The position numbers were made by a program, and so were the translations under genes. From Patescibacteria group bacterium UBA6816 (lineage in GTDB: Bacteria > Patescibacteriota > Patescibacteriia > UBA2591 > UBA6264), in contig DKES01000001.1 of assembly GCA_002452615.1 (NCBI GenBank), forward strand, positions 1,718-21,079: 19,362 nucleotides of DNA, read 5' to 3'. The notes under the pieces were generated by a model. That model made no database searches, was not told the DNA's origin, and saw only the letters and a program-made list of their open reading frames with translations. This document shows positions 14,817 to 19,362 of this stretch, one piece after another. Within the stretch, counting starts at the first letter, position 1. Every line of letters begins with the position of its first letter.

Positions 14817-15587
14817 TTATTTTATTTCATAAGATAAAGTTGCCCTGACTGTAATTTTGGTTTCTCCTGGTTCTAATTGAGTCGGTTCCATTATTTTTTC
14901 TCCTCCTCCAAAAGCTTCATCAAGAGCATAATAATCGCGAGAAGGATAATAACCATTATCCTCGGTAACGGAGACATTAATCAAGCGACCCAATTCTAAT
15001 CCAGAGGCTTTAGCAATGGCTTGAGCTTTTTCTTTGGCTTTATCAATAGCTTGATTTTGAGCTTGTTGTTTAGTTTCATCTTCATTCTCCAATCCAAAAC
15101 TTAAATTTACTACATTATTAACTCCTGCCCTTGTGGCCTGGTCAATAATTTGGTTTAATTTTTCAAAATCTTGAGTTTTAACTGAAATATTTATTGAAGC
15201 TTGATAACCAACTAGTCTTCTTTGGCCGGTTTCATTATTCCATTCATAACGAGGGTTAATGGTATAATTAGTTGTCTTTATTTTTTCTTTTTTTATTCCT
15301 AATTCTTTTAACTTTTCAATAACCTCACTATTAACCTTATTTATTTCTTCTTGGGCTTTAGTAACAGTTTTTTCTTCTTTTTCTACCCCTAAAACAATTG
15401 TTGCAGTATCAGGAGTAGTATAAATCTCTCCTTGAGCGCTAACCTGAAAGGGATCTTGTTTAGGAATTATGACTTGAGATGAAGACCAAGTTAAACTGCT
15501 TAGATGTTGGCCCGCTAAGGAAATAACCAAAAAAACAACTAATCCTAGAAAAATTGTTTTAAAAATAAAAGTTTTTTTGTCTTTCAT
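14817..15587 (-). CDS. SIMPL domain protein (DUF541), membrane-anchored
   Basis: 256 residues. An N-terminal hydrophobic helix (about 8-26) after a Lys-rich start anchors or exports it. The SIMPL domain begins at about residue 46 with 'FQVSAQGEIYTTPDTATIVLGV' and includes 'KTTNYTINPRYEW', 'GYQASINISVKT' and the helical 'AIDKAKEKAQAIAKASG' followed by 'LGRLINVSV', all standard family segments. It ends 'TQLEPGETKITVRATLSYEI'. Known members include the BP26 periplasmic antigen and form ring assemblies; the function is poorly understood. It is the first gene of the operon that runs to RNase J and beyond, with a promoter at 15622-15649. Confidence 0.93.
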   Translation of the reverse strand: MKDKKTFIFKTIFLGLVVFLVISLAGQHLSSLTWSSSQVIIPKQDPFQVSAQGEIYTTPDTATIVLGVEKEEKTVTKAQEEINKVNSEVIEKLKELGIKKEKIKTTNYTINPRYEWNNETGQRRLVGYQASINISVKTQDFEKLNQIIDQATRAGVNNVVNLSFGLENEDETKQQAQNQAIDKAKEKAQAIAKASGLELGRLINVSVTEDNGYYPSRDYYALDEAFGGGEKIMEPTQLEPGETKITVRATLSYEIK

Positions 15588-15621
15588 GGATTTGAATAAT
15601 TAATAACTTATTAGATAATTT

Positions 15622-15649
15622 ATTATAACAAATCTAATAATTTTTCCAA
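15622..15649 (-). promoter_or_regulatory. Promoter of the SIMPL-RNase J operon
   Basis: Minus strand: TTGGAA (15644-15649), 16-base spacer, consensus TATAAT (15622-15627) preceded by TGT. The leader to the ATG at 15587 is about 28 bases, with no Shine-Dalgarno. Confidence 0.65.
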
Positions 15650-15655
15650 GGTCTA

Positions 15656-15687
15656 TAAAAAAAGAGTGGTTTTTAACCACTCTTTAA
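15656..15687 (-). terminator. Terminator of the tsaB/zinc-ribbon operon
   Basis: Stem AAAGAGTGGTT (15661-15671) pairs with its complement at 15675-15685 around a three-base loop. On the minus strand a run of T follows (complement of A at 15657-15663). It lies just past the stop at 15711 and just before the SIMPL promoter. Confidence 0.85.
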
Positions 15688-15710
15688 GCAAGATTTTGAT
15701 TTTAATAAAA

Positions 15711-16340
15711 CTATCGCCAAGGCTTTCTAATCATCATTGCCCGGGGAACTCGTTTTCCTTGGGCTCTTCTTTTTTGGTAGTATTTTTTTTGCGCTTTCCT
15801 TTTTTGATCCAAATATTTTTGGATTTTAGGATTATTAATTCCGCAATCCCAGTCCTTGGTATAAATTATTCCTTGAGGATGAAACCGCCGCCGCGAACAA
15901 GACCAATAACGAGCTTTTATTCCTTTTCCCGGAGTAATATTCATAAATTTTCCACAACCAGGGCAACGTGGTCGATGAATAACCCTTTGTCGAGCAATAT
16001 AGGCTTGTTGTAAAAGATGACGGATAAAATTTTTAGTTCGGCGAAGAGGATGAGAAAAATAAAGCACTTTTTGAAAATCAGAAATTAAAACCCAACCAGC
16101 ATCTGAATCTCGCGCCCGGCTTTGTTCTTCTAGCCAAGTGGTCCAAACTATAACTTTTAATCCTTGGCTTTTAAAAACAAATCCGGTTTCCCGTCCTTCT
16201 CGAACTCGAGGCGCTTTTAGTCTTTTTTGTCGATATTCTAAACAAAATTCTTGGGAAGAAATTTGACGAAAACCCCATTTTTCCAATTGGGATTTTAAAT
16301 AATCAAAATCTTTTTTACTGAATAATTGTTGTTTAGGCAA
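15711..16340 (-). CDS. Basic protein with zinc ribbon, unknown function, TTG start
   Basis: 209 residues, not recognised. Residues about 15-115 look mixed alpha/beta with a 'GFVFKSQGLKVIVWTTW' strand pair. A ribbon follows: CPGC (Cys126, Cys129), Cys148 in 'YWSC', and His154 or Cys166 as further ligands, like the zinc ribbons at the end of type I topoisomerases. The last 40 residues are strongly basic (Lys/Arg/Gln) and should bind nucleic acid. The start is TTG at 16340: AGGAGG (16349-16354) lies eight bases upstream, and the GTG and TTG between them are out of frame. It is second in an operon with tsaB (31-base gap). A DNA- or RNA-binding role is an inference. Confidence 0.65.
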   Translation of the reverse strand: MPKQQLFSKKDFDYLKSQLEKWGFRQISSQEFCLEYRQKRLKAPRVREGRETGFVFKSQGLKVIVWTTWLEEQSRARDSDAGWVLISDFQKVLYFSHPLRRTKNFIRHLLQQAYIARQRVIHRPRCPGCGKFMNITPGKGIKARYWSCSRRRFHPQGIIYTKDWDCGINNPKIQKYLDQKRKAQKKYYQKRRAQGKRVPRAMMIRKPWR

Positions 16341-16348
16341 AACAACAC

Positions 16349-16354
16349 CCTCCT
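16349..16354 (-). promoter_or_regulatory. Strong Shine-Dalgarno site for a TTG start
   Basis: AAAGGAGG on the minus strand, with AGGAGG eight bases before the in-frame TTG at 16340. It fixes the start of the zinc-ribbon gene. It is the second of the two strong sites in the window, and again precedes a TTG codon. Confidence 0.75.
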
Positions 16355-16371
16355 TTCTTTTTTATTAAGAA

Positions 16372-16791
16372 CTAATATTTTTTGGCTTGGCCAATATGAG
16401 GCTCTCGGCCATAAAATGGTTTAACTAATCTAAATTTAAATTTTTTTTTAGGAGTTAATATTTTTTTAATTCCTTGTTTAAATAATTTTTCATTAGTGGT
16501 TATTGTTTCTTGACTAACCCCTTGAACAACTACTTTTAAAGACCAACCTAAAGTATTGGCCACGGACAATCCTTTTCTAATCCTAGCAAAAGAGCCAGGT
16601 CCATTAACCACTACAATTCCTTTTAAATTTTTAAGATTTTGTTGGTGCTTTTTTAAAATTTGGTCTAAAAAGGGTAAAATTTCTCTGGATTCATGATTAA
16701 CAAAATTCTTTTTTAACCAATAAAAATTATTTTGGCATTTTAAACCAATTACTAACCCTGAAGAAGCTAAGTTATTAATAAATAAAAACAT
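16372..16791 (-). CDS. tsaB: TsaB-like protein, N-terminal domain only
   Basis: TsaB is the inactive partner that supports TsaD in making the t6A base of tRNA. The hallmark 'GPGSFARIRKGLSVANTLGWSL' (compare GPGSFTGLR) is at about residues 69-91, preceded by the helix 'LPFLDQILKKHQ' and the strand 'GIVVVNGPG'. At 139 residues it is well short of the roughly 230 of E. coli TsaB: only the first ASKHA domain is present, followed by a basic tail ending 'VKPFYGREP'. The initial 'LALDTS' strand of the family is replaced by 'LFINNLAS'. Shortened TsaB proteins fit reduced genomes. It is the first gene from the divergent promoter at 16793-16840. Confidence 0.75.
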   Translation of the reverse strand: MFLFINNLASSGLVIGLKCQNNFYWLKKNFVNHESREILPFLDQILKKHQQNLKNLKGIVVVNGPGSFARIRKGLSVANTLGWSLKVVVQGVSQETITTNEKLFKQGIKKILTPKKKFKFRLVKPFYGREPHIGQAKKY

Positions 16792-16792
16792 A

Positions 16793-16840
16793 TTGCGATT
16801 TATTTTATTTATATTATAATATAAATAAACAATTAATCAA
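16793..16840. promoter_or_regulatory. Divergent promoter with shared -10 region
   Basis: Plus strand: TTGCGA (16793-16798), 16 bases, TATAAT (16815-16820). Minus strand: TTGATT (16835-16840), 16 bases, TATAAT (16813-16818). The two -10 boxes overlap in the palindrome ATATTATAATAT, so one polymerase should exclude the other. The plus arm drives the 16854 gene, the minus arm tsaB. Confidence 0.55.
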
Positions 16841-16853
16841 GTTTTTCATATTT

Positions 16854-18917
16854 ATGACCTCTCCACAACAAACTAAAATTAAACAATTTTGTTTTTCTCA
16901 ACCCAAGGAAACTAATAATTATTCCCAGGTTTTTGTGGCCCAACCAGAAAAAAATTTTTTAGAAAAATTTGGCCATTTGTGTATTTTAATTAATTTAAAC
17001 TTTCAAGATGAGATAAAAAATAAAACCTTAACTTGGGCCAGTGATTGGAGTCAAGAATTGATTGATTTAATTAAAAATGATTTTTATAATCCTTTACGTC
17101 AAGGAGAGGAACTGGAAAAAGAATTTGAAGACTCTTTACAAAAAATTAATCATTGGATTCAAAAAGAAAAATCAAATCATCAAAATATTTTTGAAAATGA
17201 ATTATTAAATTTTGATATTGATATTGTGGTGGTTAAAGAAAATAATGTTTATTTTAGTCAAATAGGAGGAATTGAAACTTATTTACTTAAAAAAGGAAAA
17301 TTAATTAATTTAATAGAAGAAAAAAATAATTCTACTAAATTTTTAAATATTGTTAGCGGGCCGTTAGAACCATCTGGCCTACTCTTTTTCGCTAATAAAG
17401 AATTATTTGATTACTTTTCTCAACAAAAAATAACCCAAATATTTGAACAAACTTCTTTAAAAAATATTACCAAGGAAATTAAAAAACTTTTAAATGAAGA
17501 AATTAAAAATAATAATTTTTTCTCCTTAATTATTTCCCTACGAGAAGAACCAGAAGAAAAAGATGAACCAAAAGTAAAACCAGTTCCAGAAAGAATAACA
17601 GAAAAAGATGAACCAAAAGCAAAACCAGTTCCAGAAGAAAAAGAAAAAATTTCTCCTGACTCAAAATCCAAAAAATCAACCATTAAAAAAGAAAAGAAAG
17701 AAAAAATTTCTTCTAAGGGACCTAAAATTAAAAAAAAGACCATTGATTTACCAATTACTAAAACTACTCGTTTGTCATATTTTAGAAAATACCTCTTATT
17801 TTTTATTATTATTTTAGCTCTTCTTTTTGCTCAAAGTATTTTTCTTTTAGCCCGTAAACAAATTAATATAAAAAAGGCTCAAGAATATGCAGCCACCTTA
17901 GAAAAACTAGAAATAGCCCAAGAAGAATTATCCATTGCTTTTACTTATCAAGACCCAAAATTAATTAAAACATCTATTAATAAATTTAAAAACATTTTAA
18001 ATCAATTACCCCAAGAAACTGAAGAGCAAAAACAAACCTATAATTTATTTACCCAAGAATATATTGAACAATTAAACCAGTTTTATAATTTAAAAAACAT
18101 TCTTAATCCCCTTTTAGTGGTTGATTTAAGTCAAAAATATTCAGAAATAATTACTGGAGGTTTGGTTAACCTAAATAATAATCTTTATATTTTTAATCCA
18201 GAAAACAATTATATTTATCTTTTTGATCTAACTACTAAAGAAATTGAACTAGTAAATCAAACTTCAGCTAATATTGGTCATTTAAAAACCTTAACTTTAA
18301 TGGACAATGATAATCTTATTGGTTTAGATCAAAATCAAGGTTTTGTTTCTTTTAATATTTTAGATAAAAAAATAGCCCCACTTAATCTTAATCGCCAGAA
18401 CGACCCCCAAAACATTCAAGATTTTTATATTTATAATCGCCGGCTTTATACTTTAGAGCCCTTAACTAATCAGGTTTATAAACACGACAAAACCATAGAT
18501 GGATTTGGTCGGGAACAAAACTGGATTACAGACGAAACTAATCTTAGTCAGGCTCTTTCTTTGGCCATTGACGGGTCAATTTATATTCTTGATAAAAAAG
18601 GACAAATTTTAGAATTTTATCAAGGAGAATTAACTGATTTTTCTTTAGCTGATTATCAACCAGTTATTTCTACTCAAGACCCTAATATTACCAAGGCTTT
18701 AGGGAAAATTAAACTTTATACTAGTTCAGAATTAAAACATCTTTATCTTTTAGATGGTCCTAGTCAAAGATTAATTATTTTTGACAAAAAAGGTAATTTA
18801 ATTAATCAATTTACTAGTCCAGAATTTAAAGATTTAAAAGACTTTGTTATTAATAAACAAGAAAATAAAGCTTGGCTTTTAGCTGGAACAAAAATATTTG
18901 AATTAGAAATAAAATAA
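16854..18917 (+). CDS. Membrane protein with PP2C-like N-terminus and propeller-like C-terminus
   Basis: 687 residues. Residues 1-230 resemble a degenerate PP2C phosphatase-like fold: 'FGHLCILINLNF', 'DIDIVVVKENNVYFSQIGGIETYLLKKGKLINL', 'SGPLEPSGLLFFANKELFDYF'. The metal-binding Asp motifs of active PP2C (DGxG type) are not evident, so it is probably not catalytic. A charged Lys/Glu/Pro linker (about 232-300) carries a 36-base direct repeat. One membrane helix follows at about 312-333, then a helical stretch to about 420, and about 250 residues of repeated beta segments with 'IYLFDL', 'IYILDKKG', 'LIIFDKKGN' that look like a beta-propeller outside the membrane. It may sense or scaffold across the membrane; this is inference. 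It is a single gene with promoter and terminator. Confidence 0.65.
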   Translation: MTSPQQTKIKQFCFSQPKETNNYSQVFVAQPEKNFLEKFGHLCILINLNFQDEIKNKTLTWASDWSQELIDLIKNDFYNPLRQGEELEKEFEDSLQKINHWIQKEKSNHQNIFENELLNFDIDIVVVKENNVYFSQIGGIETYLLKKGKLINLIEEKNNSTKFLNIVSGPLEPSGLLFFANKELFDYFSQQKITQIFEQTSLKNITKEIKKLLNEEIKNNNFFSLIISLREEPEEKDEPKVKPVPERITEKDEPKAKPVPEEKEKISPDSKSKKSTIKKEKKEKISSKGPKIKKKTIDLPITKTTRLSYFRKYLLFFIIILALLFAQSIFLLARKQINIKKAQEYAATLEKLEIAQEELSIAFTYQDPKLIKTSINKFKNILNQLPQETEEQKQTYNLFTQEYIEQLNQFYNLKNILNPLLVVDLSQKYSEIITGGLVNLNNNLYIFNPENNYIYLFDLTTKEIELVNQTSANIGHLKTLTLMDNDNLIGLDQNQGFVSFNILDKKIAPLNLNRQNDPQNIQDFYIYNRRLYTLEPLTNQVYKHDKTIDGFGREQNWITDETNLSQALSLAIDGSIYILDKKGQILEFYQGELTDFSLADYQPVISTQDPNITKALGKIKLYTSSELKHLYLLDGPSQRLIIFDKKGNLINQFTSPEFKDLKDFVINKQENKAWLLAGTKIFELEIK
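17556..17636 (+). repeat. 36-base direct repeat in the linker of the 16854 protein
   Basis: Copies at 17556-17591 and 17601-17636, separated by nine bases, with one mismatch (T/C at the Val/Ala codon). Each encodes EKDEPKxKPVPE in frame, so the copy number could change without a frameshift. Confidence 0.85.
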
Positions 18918-18950
18918 GTATTAATATTTTTATTTAATAAACAAATAAAT

Positions 18951-18977
18951 TAAAACTCGCTCTCAGAGCGAGTTTTA
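18951..18977. terminator. Bidirectional terminator between the membrane protein gene and rplL
   Basis: Stem TAAAACTCGCTC (18951-18962) pairs with GAGCGAGTTTTA (18966-18977) around a TCA loop. It serves the plus gene ending at 18917 and the minus rplL gene ending at 19013. Confidence 0.85.
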
Positions 18978-19012
18978 AAAATTTTAAATTGTCTTTAAAA
19001 TCTAATCCTAAA

Positions 19013-19362
19013 TTATTTTAAGGTTACTTTACCACCAACTTCTTCCATTTTCTTTTTCATGCTCTCAGCTTCTTCTTTATCAACTCCTTCTTTAATCACC
19101 TTTGGAGCGGCATCAACTAAATCTTTGGCATCTTTTAATCCAATTTGAGTAAATTCACGAATAGCTTTAATCACGCCAATTTTGTTATCACCGGCCGCGG
19201 TTAATTCTACATCATAAGAACTTTTTTCTTCTTCTTTGGCTCCTCCGGCTTCTGCTCCGCCACCAGAAACTACTGTCGCAACAGGAGCTTGAGCCGATAC
19301 TTTAAATTTCTTTTCTAACAATTCTACTAATTCTGCCAAATCAATGACACTCATTTTTTCTA
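19013..19362 (-). CDS. rplL: Ribosomal protein L7/L12, probably continuing past the right edge
   Basis: The multimeric stalk protein of the large ribosomal subunit, which recruits translation GTPases. The C-terminal domain is clear: '[45 protein letters not shown]' and 'GGKVTLK'. An Ala/Gly/Glu hinge precedes it, and '[19 protein letters not shown]' is the N-terminal dimer domain. An ATG at 19354 would give 113 residues, but in most L7/L12 proteins this Met is internal, in '..EKMSVLELAELVK'. Here the codons just upstream, GAA AAA, read Glu-Lys in frame, and there is no Shine-Dalgarno or promoter in the eight bases left. So the true start is probably outside the window, with rplJ expected upstream. 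Confidence 0.9.
   Translation of the reverse strand, partial: EKMSVIDLAELVELLEKKFKVSAQAPVATVVSGGGAEAGGAKEEEKSSYDVELTAAGDNKIGVIKAIREFTQIGLKDAKDLVDAAPKVIKEGVDKEEAESMKKKMEEVGGKVTLK

Noticed and set aside
15666..16013. Open frame on the plus strand antisense to the zinc-ribbon gene
   Set aside because: It starts inside the terminator hairpin and shadows the minus gene with its strong Shine-Dalgarno.
17556..17636. A CRISPR-like array
   Set aside because: There are only two copies with a nine-base spacer, in frame within a coding linker; no cas genes are present.
17420..17817. Open frames overlapping the linker of the 16854 protein
   Set aside because: They arise from the A-rich low-complexity linker, in antisense or shifted frame, with no start signals.

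Overview
The window is about 30% GC, densely packed, and codes on both strands with almost no free space. The gene set points to a bacterium of the Candidate Phyla Radiation (Patescibacteria), probably a Parcubacteria/Microgenomates-type genome: a form III-related RuBisCO paired with a ribose-1,5-bisphosphate isomerase, a one-domain TsaB, RNase J, a SIMPL protein, LemA, and several small proteins I do not recognise. Shine-Dalgarno sequences are nearly absent. Taxonomy is inferred from gene content; there is no rRNA in the window.

Layout. 21-383 (minus): a small unknown gene with its own promoter and terminator. 476-6315 (plus): the radical SAM enzyme of the AmmeMemoRadiSam group, ClpB, a secreted protein with a lysozyme-like domain and four C-terminal repeats, and a LigB-like protein that has lost its usual histidines. 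6325-7004: LemA with its own promoter, then a two-way terminator. 7022-9262 (minus): e2b2 and RuBisCO, a two-gene operon for nucleotide (AMP) salvage. 9283-9814 (plus): one unknown helical protein. 9832-10098 (minus): the C-terminal remnant of a thymidylate synthase ThyX, abutting fmt (10087-11028, plus), whose promoter lies inside the remnant.

11078-15649 (minus): a six-gene operon (SIMPL protein, acylphosphatase, membrane protein, RNase J, DUF4258-like protein, Cys-motif protein) followed by a separately promoted small membrane protein. 15656-16840 (minus): tsaB and a zinc-ribbon unknown, transcribed from a divergent promoter whose other arm drives a large membrane protein with a PP2C-like N-terminus and a propeller-like C-terminus (16854-18917). 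19013 to the right edge (minus): ribosomal protein L7/L12, probably running out of the window.

Expression signals are unusually uniform. Nearly every transcription unit starts with a TTGnnn-like -35, a 16-17 base spacer and a -10 of TATAAT or TAAAAT, usually preceded by TGT. At least two genes (amrS, fmt) look leaderless. The only two genes with a strong AGGAGG both start with TTG. Simple hairpin terminators, mostly bidirectional, separate convergent units. I see no rRNA, tRNA, CRISPR array, transposase or phage gene, and no stretch over 300 bases without a gene.
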